Below are positions 51,695 to 61,557 of a stretch of 64,000 nucleotides of DNA, piece after piece. The notes beneath the pieces were generated by a model that was not told the DNA's origin, did not search any database, and was given only the letters and a program-made list of their open reading frames with translations. Numbering within the stretch: position 1 is the stretch's first letter; every line of letters starts with the position of its first letter. The translations under genes were made by a program, and so were the position numbers. The stretch comes from Brevibacterium renqingii (lineage in GTDB: Bacteria > Actinomycetota > Actinomycetes > Actinomycetales > Brevibacteriaceae). The stretch covers positions 124,001-188,000 of the forward strand of contig NZ_JADBHF010000008.1 in the NCBI RefSeq assembly GCF_017808105.1, given 5' to 3'.

Positions 51695-52834
51695 ATGAGC
51701 AAAAGCACAATGAGGCCCCAGCCGACGCCGAGGCTGTCGGTCTTCTTCGACGCGCGTTTCACTCGCACGCGGCACCACGACGGGATCTCGCGCTACGGTT
51801 CATGCCTGCTGACCGCCCTCCTCAGGGCGGTCGAAGGGACGGAGATCGATGTCACCGCGATCATCAGCGACGAGGCGCAGCTGGCTCTGCTTCCCCACTG
51901 TCCGTGGGTCAGACTCAACGACCCCACCTCCCCTGCCGAGGTGGCCGTCGCAGCCAAGCTCAATGCCCTGGGCGCCGACGTCGTGTTCTCGACGATGCAG
52001 ACGATGGGGTCGACCGGGCGCCGCTACGGCCTCATCCTCACCGTCCACGACCTCATCTACTATTCGCATCCGCAGCCGCCGGGAGACCTCCCGCTGCCCA
52101 TCCGTCTGCTGTGGCGCGCCTACCATCTCAGCTACGTGCCCCAGCGGATCCTGCTCGACCGGGCAGATGCGGTCGCCGCTGTGTCCGAGACGACGAAGGA
52201 TCTCATCGCCGCCCACCGACTCACCCGACGACCCGTGAGCGTGGTGTCGAATGCCGCCGAGGTCACCGCTTCGGCTGCGCGCACCGTGAACCGGCATGCC
52301 GCGAAGACCCTCATCTACATGGGCGCTTTTCTGCCGTACAAGAACGTCGAGTCCCTCATCCGTGCCCTTGCACACCTGCCGGGTTGGACGCTGCACCTCG
52401 CCAGCCGCATCGAGGGGCGCCGAGAGGCGCAGCTGCGCCGACTCGTCCCCGACCGGGCGAAGGTCGTGTTCCATCGTGGGATCAGCGACGCGGACTACGC
52501 TCGGCTCCTGGACGAGACCACCGCTCTGGTCACGGCGTCGCAGGAGGAGGGTTTCGGACTGCCGGTGATCGAGGCCATGGCGCAGGGAGTGCCCGCAGCC
52601 GTCTCCGACATTCCGATCTTCAGGGAGATCGCCGGGGACGCCGCCGAGTACTTCGACCCCACGGATCCGCGCTCGATCGCGGAGTCGATCACCGCCCTCA
52701 CGGACGAACAGACCTGGGCACAGCGGTCTGAGGCCGGGCGCGCGCAGTCGCAGGTCTTCGATTGGGATCAGTCGGCGGAAGCGCTCGTCGGACTGATCCG
52801 CTCGGTCGACGCGCGCAGGCGGTCCGCAGGCTGA
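51695..52834 (+). CDS. GT4 glycosyltransferase
   Basis: A 379-residue GT-B enzyme of family GT4. LSVFFDARFTRTRHHDGISRY is the N-terminal acceptor half, and LIYMGAFLPYKNVESLIRAL starts the C-terminal nucleotide-sugar half. QEEGFGLPVIEAMAQGVPAA holds the E-x7-E motif. The sugar and acceptor are unknown; cell-wall or capsule-type glycans are likely (inference). ATG 51695 has GGAG 5 nt upstream. It is divergent from the mrp operon and converges on the histidine phosphatase gene. Confidence 0.86.
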   Translation: MSKSTMRPQPTPRLSVFFDARFTRTRHHDGISRYGSCLLTALLRAVEGTEIDVTAIISDEAQLALLPHCPWVRLNDPTSPAEVAVAAKLNALGADVVFSTMQTMGSTGRRYGLILTVHDLIYYSHPQPPGDLPLPIRLLWRAYHLSYVPQRILLDRADAVAAVSETTKDLIAAHRLTRRPVSVVSNAAEVTASAARTVNRHAAKTLIYMGAFLPYKNVESLIRALAHLPGWTLHLASRIEGRREAQLRRLVPDRAKVVFHRGISDADYARLLDETTALVTASQEEGFGLPVIEAMAQGVPAAVSDIPIFREIAGDAAEYFDPTDPRSIAESITALTDEQTWAQRSEAGRAQSQVFDWDQSAEALVGLIRSVDARRRSAG

Positions 52835-52865
52835 GTGCTCACCGTCGGGTCACACGCCGGCGGGA

Positions 52866-53462
52866 TCAGCGGGCGACCGCGCCCCAGCTGCGCAGCACCC
52901 ATGCCCCGCCGGTATAGCCGAATTCTCCGTGAGCACAGTTGCGAAGCACCCCGATGCGCCCGGTGCCGCGGAGTCCGAGGAGGATCTCGGCGGCGCCGCG
53001 CAGAACGGCACCGTGAGCGACGATCGCCACCGTCTCGGCGGCAGTGGACTCGACGATGTCGGTGATCGCGGCGGCGACGCGCCTCCCAGATTCAGAGCGC
53101 GATTCGCCGCCCGGAGGCGCGATGTCGGCACCGGCGGCCCATTCGCTGAGCTCAGCGGACCAGGTGGCGGCCACCTCGGCGCGGGTCGATCCCTCCCACT
53201 CGCCGAAGGCCGCCTCACGCAGGCGCTTGTCACGGACCGGTTCGACACAGGTGAGGCGGGCGAGGCTGTCCGCGGTCTCGGCCGCCCGCGAGAGGTCGGA
53301 GGAGACGATGAGTTCGGGTCCGAGATCCGCGAGTCCGCGGGCCGCGTCCTCGGCCTGGGCGCGGCCGACGTCGTTGAGGGGGACGTCCGACTGCCCCTGA
53401 AAGCGGCCCTCGACATTGAAGTCGGTCTGGCCGTGGCGCCAGAACAGGACCGTCTTCGTCAT
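52866..53462 (-). CDS. Histidine phosphatase (phosphoglycerate-mutase-like)
   Basis: A 198-residue enzyme of the histidine phosphatase superfamily. WRHGQTDFNVEGRFQG has the catalytic RHG histidine, FGEWEG the acid/base glutamate and VAHGAVLRG the second histidine. Such GpmB-like proteins dephosphorylate sugar or nucleotide phosphates; the substrate is open. ATG 53462 overlaps the rsfS stop (ATGA). It is the last gene of the rplU-to-rsfS run. Confidence 0.88.
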   Translation of the reverse strand: MTKTVLFWRHGQTDFNVEGRFQGQSDVPLNDVGRAQAEDAARGLADLGPELIVSSDLSRAAETADSLARLTCVEPVRDKRLREAAFGEWEGSTRAEVAATWSAELSEWAAGADIAPPGGESRSESGRRVAAAITDIVESTAAETVAIVAHGAVLRGAAEILLGLRGTGRIGVLRNCAHGEFGYTGGAWVLRSWGAVAR

Positions 53463-53836
53463 CGAGCCTCGTCGGAGCCGGGCAGCTGCAGGTCGATGAC
53501 GGGCACATCCTTCCACAGCCGTTCGAGTGCGTAGTATTCGCGCTGTTCGGTGGAGAATACGTGGACGACGATCTCACCGAAGTCGAGCAGCACCCAGTCG
53601 CTGCCGCGGCCTTCGCGGCGCAGAGGCGTGCGATCGTGTTCGAGCTGCACGGCTTCCTCGACGGCGTCGATGATCGACCCGATCTGACGTTCGTTGTCGG
53701 CGGAGATGATGAGGAAGGCATCGGTGATGTAGAGCGTGGAGCTCACATCGAGACCGACGAGGTCGGTGCCGAGCTTCTCGTCCGCGGCTCTGGCCGCGGT
53801 CCTCAGCAGTTGGGTTGATTCGGCGATCTCGCTCAC
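53459..53836 (-). CDS. rsfS: Ribosomal silencing factor RsfS
   Basis: A 125-residue RsfS (Iojap/YbeB) that binds ribosomal protein L14 (uL14) and blocks subunit joining in starvation. VGLDVSSTLYITDAFLIISA, WVLLDFGEIVVHVFSTEQRE and LERLWKDVPVIDL are family hallmarks. The start is GTG 53836, with AAAGGA upstream. It sits in its conserved place, after nadD and the acidic membrane protein gene. Confidence 0.93.
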   Translation of the reverse strand: MSEIAESTQLLRTAARAADEKLGTDLVGLDVSSTLYITDAFLIISADNERQIGSIIDAVEEAVQLEHDRTPLRREGRGSDWVLLDFGEIVVHVFSTEQREYYALERLWKDVPVIDLQLPGSDEAR

Positions 53837-53867
53837 AAGATCCTTTCGGGTGGATGCAGGAAGGGGG

Positions 53868-55262
53868 TCAGAGGAACATGACGAGGGCGATGACGATGAG
53901 TGCCAATGCGAAGAATGCAGCCACGCCGAGGATGATGTACGGCATCTTCGAGGGCTCTTCGCCCATGAGGATCTTTCCGTCCTGACCGGTCACCGAGCTG
54001 GCTCGGATCCGCGTTCCCGGGGGGTTCTCCGTCTCTTCGTCCTCGTAATCGGCGTTCGGCAGGGCCCATGCCTCGGGCACCGCGTCCATGGGACGGGTCT
54101 CCGGGTTCGCCGCCAAGGCGCGTGCCGCGTCATCGGACCCGGACTCGGACGCCTGGGTCCCCGCAGAGCCCGACCAGTCCGTCGGGGCATCCGCAGCGCC
54201 GGACTCCGACTCAGCCGAGGGTGCCTCCTGTGCAGGAGAAGCCTGTCCGTTCGCCGACTCATCGACCTCCGGGGCCTGGGCCGATGCCGCCGTGACGACC
54301 CGCACCCCGGACGTCGAGGGCGGCTGCACGATCGGCATCCGGCGCGAGCGAGAACTCGGCTCGGGCCCCTCGTCCTCCCCCGACGAGGGGGCTTCGGCGC
54401 TCAAGACGTCGTCGTCGGACACGGCAGCGCTCGGGGCCTCATCCTCGGTCGCGTTCTGACCGGTCTCGGCAACGCTCCGATCGGTCCCTGCTGCGTCCTC
54501 GCCCTCGAGCGCCGAATAGGGCTTGGACAGGGCATCATAGGGTTCGTCGTCGAGCGACGTCGGGCGCGGAGCCGATTCGGCTGTCACCGGAGCTTCGAAG
54601 TCGCGTGCCGCGACTTCTTCGGAGGCGCCGCCGAACCCGGCGGCATCGTAGGATTCGTGTTCCTGCTCCGGCTGCTCCGTCTCGTCTGTCGCTTCGGGCA
54701 GCTCTGCCGAATCCGTCTCCGAGACTTCGGGCACCGGCCCGGTGAGGCGGCCTTCGGCTGCGGCCCGTCGCTCGGCCAGCTCCTCCTCGTCGGCGACGAC
54801 CGGCAGGGCCCCGGTGGACAGGTCACCGTTGAGTGAGAGTCCGTGTTCGCGCAGATACCGCTTCTTCTCGGCACGGGACTCGAAGTGCGGCAGCGGAGTC
54901 CGCTGCGGGTCGAGACGGTCCTCGGCATTGACAGGCGGTCGTGATTCGAGCGGATGGTCCGAAGCCAGGGCGCCGCGCTCGTGATTGGTCCGCGGTGACG
55001 GAGCGGGGTCGATGCGGGAGTCCGTCTCTGCCCCGACCGAGTCGAAACCGGAACCAGATTCGGGACCGGTCTCCGCGCCGGCTGCGGACGCATCCGGCGC
55101 CGCTTCCGGCTTCTTCGGCGGCAGCGGGCTGAGCAGATCTGCGCGGGAGTTCGGCGCCTCGTTCGGCTGCTCAGGAACCCCTCGTGCCTCGAACGCCTGT
55201 TCCGCCGCCAGCCGCTCGGCTTCTCGCCGGGCTCGACGTGACGTGAACTGCTCCTCAGCCAT
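53868..55262 (-). CDS. Acidic disordered protein with C-terminal membrane anchor
   Basis: A 464-residue protein with a basic N terminus ([20 protein letters not shown]), a long stretch of low-complexity Glu/Ser/Ala/Pro (about 35-430) and a single hydrophobic C-terminal helix ([19 protein letters not shown]). Topology is likely N-in with a tail anchor. An internal [19 protein letters not shown] (about residue 126) is the only non-repetitive part. The start ATG 55262 overlaps the nadD stop by 8 bp. Its place between nadD and rsfS suggests a conserved actinobacterial gene; function unknown. Confidence 0.75.
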   Translation of the reverse strand: MAEEQFTSRRARREAERLAAEQAFEARGVPEQPNEAPNSRADLLSPLPPKKPEAAPDASAAGAETGPESGSGFDSVGAETDSRIDPAPSPRTNHERGALASDHPLESRPPVNAEDRLDPQRTPLPHFESRAEKKRYLREHGLSLNGDLSTGALPVVADEEELAERRAAAEGRLTGPVPEVSETDSAELPEATDETEQPEQEHESYDAAGFGGASEEVAARDFEAPVTAESAPRPTSLDDEPYDALSKPYSALEGEDAAGTDRSVAETGQNATEDEAPSAAVSDDDVLSAEAPSSGEDEGPEPSSRSRRMPIVQPPSTSGVRVVTAASAQAPEVDESANGQASPAQEAPSAESESGAADAPTDWSGSAGTQASESGSDDAARALAANPETRPMDAVPEAWALPNADYEDEETENPPGTRIRASSVTGQDGKILMGEEPSKMPYIILGVAAFFALALIVIALVMFL

Positions 55263-55860
55263 TCTCACTCCTGTACAACTCGTATTTCGCGATGTACTGC
55301 ACGACTCCGTCGGGTACGAGGTACCAGACGGGCGCGCCATCCATCACCCGTTGTCTGCAATCCGTGGACGATATCGCCAGCGCCGGAATCTGCACGAGAC
55401 TCAGCCGGTCAACAGGCAGGCCCTCCCCATGGAGTTCGTGCCCCGGTCGGCTGACCCCGACGAAGTGTGCCAAGGAAAACAGCTCATCCACATTCTTCCA
55501 CGTCAGAATCTGAGCCAAAGCGTCCGCGCCGGTGATGAAGAACAACTCCGTGTCCGAACCGTAGCTTCGAGCCAGATCGCGCAGCGTATCGATAGTGTAC
55601 GTCGGGCCGGGACGATCGACGTCGACACGTGAGACGGTGAAGCGCGGATTCGATGCCGTGGCGATGACGGTCATCAGATATCGGTGCTCGGCGCTGGTGA
55701 CCTCTTCGACATCCTTCTGGTACGGCCGCCCGGTGGGGACGAAAACCACCTCGTCGAGGTCGAAGGTCGCTTGGACCTCACTTGCCGCGACGAGGTGGCC
55801 GTGGTGGACGGGGTCGAAGGTGCCGCCCATGACACCGACTCTGCGTCTGTGCTCTGCCAT
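55255..55860 (-). CDS. nadD: Nicotinate-nucleotide adenylyltransferase
   Basis: A 201-residue NadD that converts nicotinate mononucleotide to deamido-[20 protein letters not shown] is the nucleotide-binding HxGH region, and [10 protein letters not shown] the conserved ISSTxxR. Length is normal. ATG 55860 lies right behind the stop of the 52-residue membrane protein. Confidence 0.95.
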   Translation of the reverse strand: MAEHRRRVGVMGGTFDPVHHGHLVAASEVQATFDLDEVVFVPTGRPYQKDVEEVTSAEHRYLMTVIATASNPRFTVSRVDVDRPGPTYTIDTLRDLARSYGSDTELFFITGADALAQILTWKNVDELFSLAHFVGVSRPGHELHGEGLPVDRLSLVQIPALAISSTDCRQRVMDGAPVWYLVPDGVVQYIAKYELYRSENG

Positions 55861-55861
55861 A

Positions 55862-56020
55862 TCAGTGGCGGTGCGAAATGCCCTTCCACGACCGAGTCAC
55901 AATGCCCATCGTGAGGAAGATCGCCAGAGTGATGAGTCCGAAGTAGATCGGATCCATCGGCAGCTCGGTGTGGGCTGAATGCTCCGCACCCTGGGCTGCG
56001 GCCATGATGGCTGCGTTCAC
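55862..56020 (-). CDS. Small single-helix membrane protein, unknown
   Basis: A 52-residue peptide from GTG 56020, with AAGGAG 7 nt upstream. It has one hydrophobic helix ([18 protein letters not shown]) and a short basic tail. Its position between proA and nadD is shared by some actinobacteria, where similar tiny proteins occur; function unknown. It is co-transcribed with nadD (1-nt gap). Confidence 0.75.
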   Translation of the reverse strand: MNAAIMAAAQGAEHSAHTELPMDPIYFGLITLAIFLTMGIVTRSWKGISHRH

Positions 56021-56042
56021 GTCATATCTCCTTACTGATTGC

Positions 56043-56069
56043 ATGCGACGCTGTTGGAGCGCGTCGCAT
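56043..56069 (-). terminator. Hairpin before the small membrane protein and nadD
   Basis: ATGCGACGC (56043-56051) and GCGTCGCAT (56061-56069) form a perfect 9-bp stem with a 9-nt loop. It lies between proA and the 52-residue gene, where it could be an attenuator or end the proA message. Confidence 0.5.
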
Positions 56070-56159
56070 TCACTGTCTTCTCAGTTTCTCACGAACGTGG
56101 CGGGAAACCGGCATCGACATGATGTCGAGCGATGACGGATGCCGATGATCGACGTCCTC

Positions 56160-56186
56160 GGTCCCGGACCAGTGATTCCCGGGACC
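56160..56186 (-). terminator. Hairpin after proA
   Basis: GGTCCCGG (56160-56167) and CCGGGACC (56179-56186) form an 8-bp stem 30 nt beyond the proA stop. The U-tract is poor, so it is a possible terminator rather than a certain one. Confidence 0.5.
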
Positions 56187-56215
56187 CGATCCGGGGCAGG
56201 AACGGGACTGTCGGG

Positions 56216-57505
56216 TCAGGACCGGATCTGGCCATTGCCCATCATCACCCACTTCGTCGTCGTCAGCTGTTCGAGGCCCATGGGGCCGCGGGCATGCAGC
56301 TTCTGTGTGGAGATGCCGACCTCGGCACCGAAACCGAGCTCCCCGCCGTCGGTGAAACGGGTGGAGACGTTGACTCCCACGGCCGCGGCGTCGATCGCTG
56401 CGACGAAGGTGTCAGCATTGTCGAGGTCCTTCGTCACGATCACCTCGGTGTGCCCGGAGCTGTACGCTCGGATATGATCGATGGCCTCCTCGATGCCCGA
56501 GACGAGCTTGATCGCGATTTCGAGACCCAGGTACTCCTTTGCCCAGTCCCGCCGCGATACGCGCTTGATCTTCATCGCAGCCGGTGCCAACGCCGAGACC
56601 TCGGAATCGGCATGGACGACGACACCGGACTGATCGAGTCGGTCGAGGATCTTCGGCAGTACGCGCTTCGCGGCCTTCTCGTGGACGAGCAGCGTCTCCA
56701 ACGAGTTGCACACGCTGGGCCGGTGGGTCTTCGAGTTGAGCACGAGATCGACGGCGGTCTTCACCGTCGCCGTGGAATCGATGAACATGTGCACGTTGCC
56801 GACGCCGGTCTCGATGACGGGAACGATGGACTCCTGGACGACCATGTTGATCAGCTCGGCGCCGCCGCGCGGAATGAGCAGGTCGACGTAGTCGCGGGCG
56901 TTCATGAGGACATTGGCTCCCTCACGCCCGTACTGGTCGATGCCGTTGACCGTATCGGCCGGCAGTCCGACCGATTCGACCGCGCTGCGCAGGATGGAGA
57001 TGATCTCCGCGTTCGAGCTCTGGGCGGCCGACCCGCCCCGCAGGACGGAGGCATTGCCCGATTTGAGAGCCAGGATGGCGATGTCGACGGTGACATTGGG
57101 CCGGGCTTCGTAGATCGCCCCGACCACGCCCATGGGAACCCGGGTCTGGGTCAGCCGGATGCCGTTGGGCAGTGTCCGTCCGACGACGACGTTGCCGACC
57201 GGGTCGGCGAGGTCGACGACCGCTTCGACGGACTCGGCGATCGCCGAGATGCGTTCGGCGTCGAGGCGCAGACGATCGAGCAGGGCCTCGCTCATGCCGT
57301 TCTCGGCACCTCTGGCGATGTCGGCATCGTTGGCCTTGACGATGCGGTCGGTTCCCGTCCGCAGCGCCTCGGCGATGGCGATGAGTGCGGCATTCTTCTC
57401 CGCCGTCGACGTCGTTGCGAGCAGGCTCGAGGCGGCCTTGGCGTTGCGCGCGATCCGGGTCACGCCGCGGACTGTCTTCGGGTGGATCTCGGATGCTGCT
57501 GTCAT
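56216..57505 (-). CDS. proA: Gamma-glutamyl phosphate reductase
   Basis: A 429-residue ProA that reduces gamma-glutamyl phosphate to glutamate semialdehyde in proline synthesis, using NADPH. NSKTHRPSVCNSLETLLVHE includes the catalytic cysteine; PRGGAELINMVVQES and RFTDGGELGFGAEVGISTQK are conserved. ATG 57505 follows the proB stop by 3 nt with GGGGGGAGA upstream. Confidence 0.96.
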   Translation of the reverse strand: MTAASEIHPKTVRGVTRIARNAKAASSLLATTSTAEKNAALIAIAEALRTGTDRIVKANDADIARGAENGMSEALLDRLRLDAERISAIAESVEAVVDLADPVGNVVVGRTLPNGIRLTQTRVPMGVVGAIYEARPNVTVDIAILALKSGNASVLRGGSAAQSSNAEIISILRSAVESVGLPADTVNGIDQYGREGANVLMNARDYVDLLIPRGGAELINMVVQESIVPVIETGVGNVHMFIDSTATVKTAVDLVLNSKTHRPSVCNSLETLLVHEKAAKRVLPKILDRLDQSGVVVHADSEVSALAPAAMKIKRVSRRDWAKEYLGLEIAIKLVSGIEEAIDHIRAYSSGHTEVIVTKDLDNADTFVAAIDAAAVGVNVSTRFTDGGELGFGAEVGISTQKLHARGPMGLEQLTTTKWVMMGNGQIRS

Positions 57506-57508
57506 GGG

Positions 57509-58675
57509 CTATCTCCCCCCGCTCACCTGTGTGAGAACGAGATCGTTTCGATGGATGACCTCTTTACGGTAATCATTTCCCAGACGGGTGCCAAGTTCCT
57601 CGGTCGTGGACCCGAACATCGTCGGCAGCTCGTCCGAGGAGAAGTTCGTCATGCCCCGGGCGATGACCTCGCCCTTGAGGTTGCGGATCTCGACCGGGTC
57701 CCCGGCCTCGAAATCGCCCTCGGCCCCGGTCACGCCCGCTGCGAGCAGGGAGGTGCCCCGAGAGAGGACCGCTTGTTCGGCTCCGTGGTCGATGGTGACC
57801 GAACCGAACGTCCGCGCCAGATGGCGCAGCCACAGCAGGCGGGTGCCGCGACGTCGATGGGTGACGGAGAAATAGGTTCCGACCTGCTCCCCTGCCAGCG
57901 CCGAGGCGGCCTGCGACGCTGAGGTGAGCACGGCAGGGATTCCGGAATCGGTGACCATGATCGCGGCATCGACCTTGGTCGCCATTCCCCCGGTTCCGGT
58001 CCCGGCCAAGCCGGTGCCCCCGATGGCGATGTCCTGCAGATCGCCGATTCCGTGCACGTGGTCGATCAGGCGCGTCCCGGGCCGATCAGGGGGGCCCGAA
58101 TAGAGGGCGTCGACGTCGGAGAGGAGCACGAGCGCATCTGCGTGGGCCAGATGGGCGACGAGAGCGGCGAGACGATCGTTGTCACCGAACCTGATCTCCT
58201 CGGTGGCCACGGCATCGTTCTCATTGACGATCGGCAGAGTGCCCAGAGCCAGGAGCTTGTCGATCGCGCGCTGGGCGTTCTTGTACTGCGTCCGGCGAAT
58301 CAGATCGTCCGCCGTCAGCAGCACCTGACCGGGCACGAGATCGTAGCGGCCCAGAGCCCGGGTGTAGGCGGCCATGAGCAGCCCCTGGCCGACTCCGGCG
58401 GCCGCCTGCTGACTGGCCAGGTCCCGTGGGCGCTTCGTCAGTCCCATCGGGTCGAGGCCGGCCGCGATCGCGCCGGAGGACACGAGGATCACCTCGTGGC
58501 CGGCGGCCCGGTGCGCTCCGATCACATCGGTGAGTGCGATGAGCTTGGCCTCGTCGAGGCCTCCATCGATCGTCGTCAACGAGGAGGAGCCGACCTTGAC
58601 CACGATGCGCCGGGCAGTGGCGATGTCCTCGCGGGTCGGAAGGGCGGAACCGTCCCCGTTCGGTGCGGCGCTCAC
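57509..58675 (-). CDS. proB: Glutamate 5-kinase with PUA domain
   Basis: A 388-residue ProB that phosphorylates glutamate. The kinase domain (residues 20-270) has [10 protein letters not shown] and the substrate-binding [14 protein letters not shown]-terminal PUA domain (about 290-375) follows, as in long-form enzymes. The start GTG 58675 overlaps the obgE stop (GTGA). Proline feedback inhibition is expected from the family. Confidence 0.95.
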   Translation of the reverse strand: MSAAPNGDGSALPTREDIATARRIVVKVGSSSLTTIDGGLDEAKLIALTDVIGAHRAAGHEVILVSSGAIAAGLDPMGLTKRPRDLASQQAAAGVGQGLLMAAYTRALGRYDLVPGQVLLTADDLIRRTQYKNAQRAIDKLLALGTLPIVNENDAVATEEIRFGDNDRLAALVAHLAHADALVLLSDVDALYSGPPDRPGTRLIDHVHGIGDLQDIAIGGTGLAGTGTGGMATKVDAAIMVTDSGIPAVLTSASQAASALAGEQVGTYFSVTHRRRGTRLLWLRHLARTFGSVTIDHGAEQAVLSRGTSLLAAGVTGAEGDFEAGDPVEIRNLKGEVIARGMTNFSSDELPTMFGSTTEELGTRLGNDYRKEVIHRNDLVLTQVSGGR

Positions 58676-60240
58676 TCCTCGCCGGTCCCCGTTGCAGGGT
58701 CCGCTGCCGATTCGGGCGTCGATCCGCCCTTGCGCTGACCCCGCTCGGCCAATCGCTCCTGCTCGAACTCGGCTCGCACGGCGGCTTTCGCATCCATCCG
58801 CTCGTGGTAGGCGGCCTTGCGCTCCTTGCGGGTCGCCCGGGCCTCTTCCTCCAGGCGGGCATCGCTGCCACGGGAGCCGAGGAGTTCGGCACCGCCGACA
58901 GTGGTGGGGTCCCAGTCGAAGACGACTCCGTCCTCGCCGCCGACGACGATCGTGTCCCCCGGCTTGGCTCCGGCCTTGAACAACGCATCTTCGACGCCGA
59001 GGTGTTCGAGTCGGTCAGCCAGATAGCCGACGGCTTCGTCGTTGCCGAAGTCCGTCTGCTGCACCCACCTGCGCGGCTTGTCCCCGAGCACTCGGAACAG
59101 GGGCCCTTCCGAATCACGGTCGGCGATGATCTCGAACCCACGATCGTCGACGGCTTTCGGGCGGATGACAACGCGCTGCGGGGTGGCTTCGATCTGCTCA
59201 CGGCGCTCGCGTTCGGCCAGCACCAGTTCAGCCATCGCGAAGGACAGTTCGCGCAGCCCCGCATGGCTGACGGCGGAGATCTCGAACACGCGGTAGCCGG
59301 CGGCTTCAAGATCGGGACGGACGATGTCGGCGAGGTCCCGACCGTCGGGGATGTCGACCTTGTTCAGTGCCACGAGCTTCGGGCGTTCGGACAGCGGCAG
59401 CAGACCGCTGCCGTCGTCGAGGTCGACGGCATAGGCCGCGAGCTCGGATTCGATGATCGCCAGGTCGGAGACCGGGTCGCGGCCGGGCTCCCAGGTCGCC
59501 ATGTCGATGACGTGGACGAGGCCGGCGCAGCGTTCGACGTGGCGAAGGAACTCCAGACCCAGACCCTTGCCTTCGGAGGCTCCCGGAATGAGGCCGGGAA
59601 CGTCGGCGACGGTGTAGCGCGTATCTCCTGCCTGGACGACGCCGAGGTTGGGCACGAGCGTGGTGAATGGGTAGTCGGCGATCTTCGGCTTCGCCGCGGA
59701 CAGCGCCGCGATGAGGCTCGACTTCCCCGCGGAGGGATAGCCGACGAGGGCGATGTCGGCGATCGTCTTGAGTTCGAGGACGAGGCTGAGGGTCTCACCG
59801 GGTTCGCCCAGCAGCGCGAAGCCCGGGGCCTTGCGCTTCGTCGAGGCCAGGGCGGCATTGCCGAGTCCCCCGCGGCCGCCGGCGGCCGCGGTGAATTCGG
59901 TGCCGTCGTCGACGAGGTCGGCGAGGACGTCCCCAGCGGTGTTCTTGACCACTGTTCCCTCAGGCACGGCGATGACGAGGTTCTGTCCGTCGGCGCCGTG
60001 CCGCAGGTCGCCCCTGCCGATTCCGCCGCCGTCGGCCCGCAGATGTGGGCGGTGGTGCAGCGGCAGGAGCGTCGTGGTCTGGCGGTCGACTCGGAAGACG
60101 ATATTGCCGCCGTTGCCTCCGTCGGCACCGTCGGGGCCGCCGAGAGGTTTGAACTTCTCGCGCCTGATCGAGGCGCAACCGTTCCCACCGTCGCCGGCGG
60201 CGAGGTGAACGGTGACACGATCTACGAACTCGGTGGCCAT
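58672..60240 (-). CDS. obgE: GTPase ObgE
   Basis: A 522-residue Obg GTPase acting in 50S ribosome assembly and the stringent response. The N-terminal Obg fold (1-160) is glycine-rich. The G domain has P-loop [29 protein letters not shown] and NKVDIPD, followed by an OCT domain and an acidic/basic tail ending GTGEE. AAGGAC precedes ATG 60240. It is the third gene of the rplU-rpmA-obgE-proB-proA cluster. Confidence 0.96.
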   Translation of the reverse strand: MATEFVDRVTVHLAAGDGGNGCASIRREKFKPLGGPDGADGGNGGNIVFRVDRQTTTLLPLHHRPHLRADGGGIGRGDLRHGADGQNLVIAVPEGTVVKNTAGDVLADLVDDGTEFTAAAGGRGGLGNAALASTKRKAPGFALLGEPGETLSLVLELKTIADIALVGYPSAGKSSLIAALSAAKPKIADYPFTTLVPNLGVVQAGDTRYTVADVPGLIPGASEGKGLGLEFLRHVERCAGLVHVIDMATWEPGRDPVSDLAIIESELAAYAVDLDDGSGLLPLSERPKLVALNKVDIPDGRDLADIVRPDLEAAGYRVFEISAVSHAGLRELSFAMAELVLAERERREQIEATPQRVVIRPKAVDDRGFEIIADRDSEGPLFRVLGDKPRRWVQQTDFGNDEAVGYLADRLEHLGVEDALFKAGAKPGDTIVVGGEDGVVFDWDPTTVGGAELLGSRGSDARLEEEARATRKERKAAYHERMDAKAAVRAEFEQERLAERGQRKGGSTPESAADPATGTGEE

Positions 60241-60256
60241 AATGTCCTTATATCAG

Positions 60257-60289
60257 ATGAAGGGTGAGTCGTGGCGACTCACCCTTCAT
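60257..60289 (-). terminator. Perfect 15-bp hairpin between rpmA and obgE
   Basis: ATGAAGGGTGAGTCG (60257-60271) pairs perfectly with 60275-60289 around a 3-nt loop. In the message it lies 52 nt after rpmA and just before the obgE ribosome site. It could lower obgE expression relative to the ribosomal proteins or be a partial terminator. Confidence 0.65.
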
Positions 60290-60341
60290 GGTCCCCGTGC
60301 GGGGAGAGATCATATTGGAATCGGATCGGATCCGGGGAGGA

Positions 60342-60593
60342 TCAGGCTCCGACGATGTTGACGATCTTGCGACCGTTGCGGGTGCCGAACTCCACGGCGC
60401 CTGCGCTCAGAGCGAAGAGGGTATCGTCTCCTCCACGGCCGACGTTGGCTCCGGGATGGAACTTGGTTCCGCGCTGACGAACGATGATTTCGCCGGCCTT
60501 GACGACCTGACCGCCGAAGCGCTTGACGCCGAGGTACTGTGGGTTCGAGTCGCGACCGTTGCGGGTCGAGCTGACTCCCTTTTTGCTTGCCAT
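60342..60593 (-). CDS. rpmA: 50S ribosomal protein L27 (bL27)
   Basis: An 83-residue L27. It starts [16 protein letters not shown] with the basic arm that reaches the peptidyl transferase centre, then [20 protein letters not shown]. No firmicute-type N-terminal extension. It sits 15 bp after rplU. Confidence 0.97.
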   Translation of the reverse strand: MASKKGVSSTRNGRDSNPQYLGVKRFGGQVVKAGEIIVRQRGTKFHPGANVGRGGDDTLFALSAGAVEFGTRNGRKIVNIVGA

Positions 60594-60608
60594 GTGAGAA
60601 GTCTCCTC

Positions 60609-60917
60609 TTACTTGATGTTCGTGATCTTCAGACGGGTGAGGTCCTGGCGGTGGCCCTGACGCTTCTTGTACCCGGTCTTGTTCTTGTACTTCTGGATCA
60701 CGATCTTTGGACCGCGGAGCTCGCCTGCGACCTCGGCGCTGACCGAGACCTTCGACAGAGCGTCGGCGTCGGTCGTGACCGTCTCACCGTCGACAAGAAG
60801 CACGGCCTCGAGTTCGACGCTGTCCCCAGCCTTCGCCTTCATTCGGTTGACTGTGATGATGTCGCCGACGCTCACCTTTTCCTGGTGGCCTCCGGCGCGG
60901 ACGATGGCATAGACCAT
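60609..60917 (-). CDS. rplU: 50S ribosomal protein L21 (bL21)
   Basis: A 102-residue L21 with [17 protein letters not shown] at the start and the conserved [20 protein letters not shown] at the end, which binds 23S rRNA. ATG 60917. It opens the rplU-rpmA-obgE unit. Confidence 0.97.
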   Translation of the reverse strand: MVYAIVRAGGHQEKVSVGDIITVNRMKAKAGDSVELEAVLLVDGETVTTDADALSKVSVSAEVAGELRGPKIVIQKYKNKTGYKKRQGHRQDLTRLKITNIK

Positions 60918-61075
60918 GGTCGAACCCTCTTTCTGCTAATACACAAACGAACGGCGGTTATCCCTTGGCTGCCTCGAAGTCTCCTCCGCAGGCCTCCCAT
61001 TGAGAGGAATCTCCAGCCGTGGCGCGTCACGCGCACCGACGATCAATTCTAATCGAACCTCCAGGGCATCGGCAA
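60918..61075 (-). promoter_or_regulatory. Promoter and long leader of rplU
   Basis: On the minus strand TTGCCG (61070-61075) and TAGAAT (61046-61051) are spaced 18 bp. A transcript starting near 61039 would have a leader of about 120 nt before the rplU ATG. It contains GCGCGT/ACGCGC and further GC-rich complementary segments. Long leaders of r-protein operons often carry autoregulatory RNA; that is possible here but untested. Confidence 0.5.
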
Positions 61076-61157
61076 ACCCGATGAGCCGCCGCCTCGCTCC
61101 CGTCCGCGGAACTGTGAGGCATCTCTCCTCCCCGGCGGTGAAGCCGGGACGGCATCT

Positions 61158-61472
61158 TCACTCTCGCGCTTCGGCGATGCGCTCGTGCCGGCGGATCACC
61201 TCGGCGACGATGAAGGCGAGGAACTTCTCGGCGAATTCGGGATCGAGATGGGACTCCTCGGCCAGCACACGCAGGCGCGCGACCTGTCGGGCCTCGCGCG
61301 ACTCGTCGGCCGGCGGCAGCCCATGATCGGCCTTGAGCTCGCCGACGCGCTCGGTGAGTTTGAACCGCTCGGCCAGGAGGTGGACGAGGGAGGCGTCGAT
61401 GTTGTCGATGCTGTCGCGCAGCTGCACCAGTCGCTCCTGGGCGCGTGTCTTTCCGTCTCTGTTCTGCTCCAC
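61158..61472 (-). CDS. AroQ-class chorismate mutase
   Basis: A 104-residue helical chorismate mutase (AroQ fold), which converts chorismate to prephenate for Phe/Tyr synthesis. LVQLRDSIDNIDASLVHLLAERFKLT is helix 1, and the basic RQVARLR near residue 63 continues the site. The start GTG 61472 lies 6 nt after TAGACT (61479-61484, minus), again a leaderless-type arrangement. It has no fused domain. Confidence 0.88.
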   Translation of the reverse strand: MEQNRDGKTRAQERLVQLRDSIDNIDASLVHLLAERFKLTERVGELKADHGLPPADESREARQVARLRVLAEESHLDPEFAEKFLAFIVAEVIRRHERIAEARE

Positions 61473-61499
61473 GGCACCAGTCTAACGATGCGCCGACAC

Positions 61500-61537
61500 G
61501 GCAGTGCGCCGCGTCTCACGGATCGCGGCGCACTGCC
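61500..61537 (-). terminator. Terminator of the AGCS symporter gene
   Basis: A perfect 14-bp stem (GGCAGTGCGCCGCG / CGCGGCGCACTGCC) with a 10-nt loop lies 21 nt after the symporter stop codon, between it and the chorismate mutase gene. No U-tract, but the stem is very stable. Confidence 0.75.
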
Positions 61538-61557
61538 CCGCAGCGTCAGGGGCTCGC

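Noticed and set aside
56132..57922. A 596-codon plus-strand frame opposite proA/proB
   Set aside because: His/Gly/Asp/Arg-rich composition and no domain; the antisense genes proA and proB are certain.
58663..60267. A 534-codon plus-strand frame opposite obgE
   Set aside because: Antisense shadow of obgE; no domain and repetitive composition.
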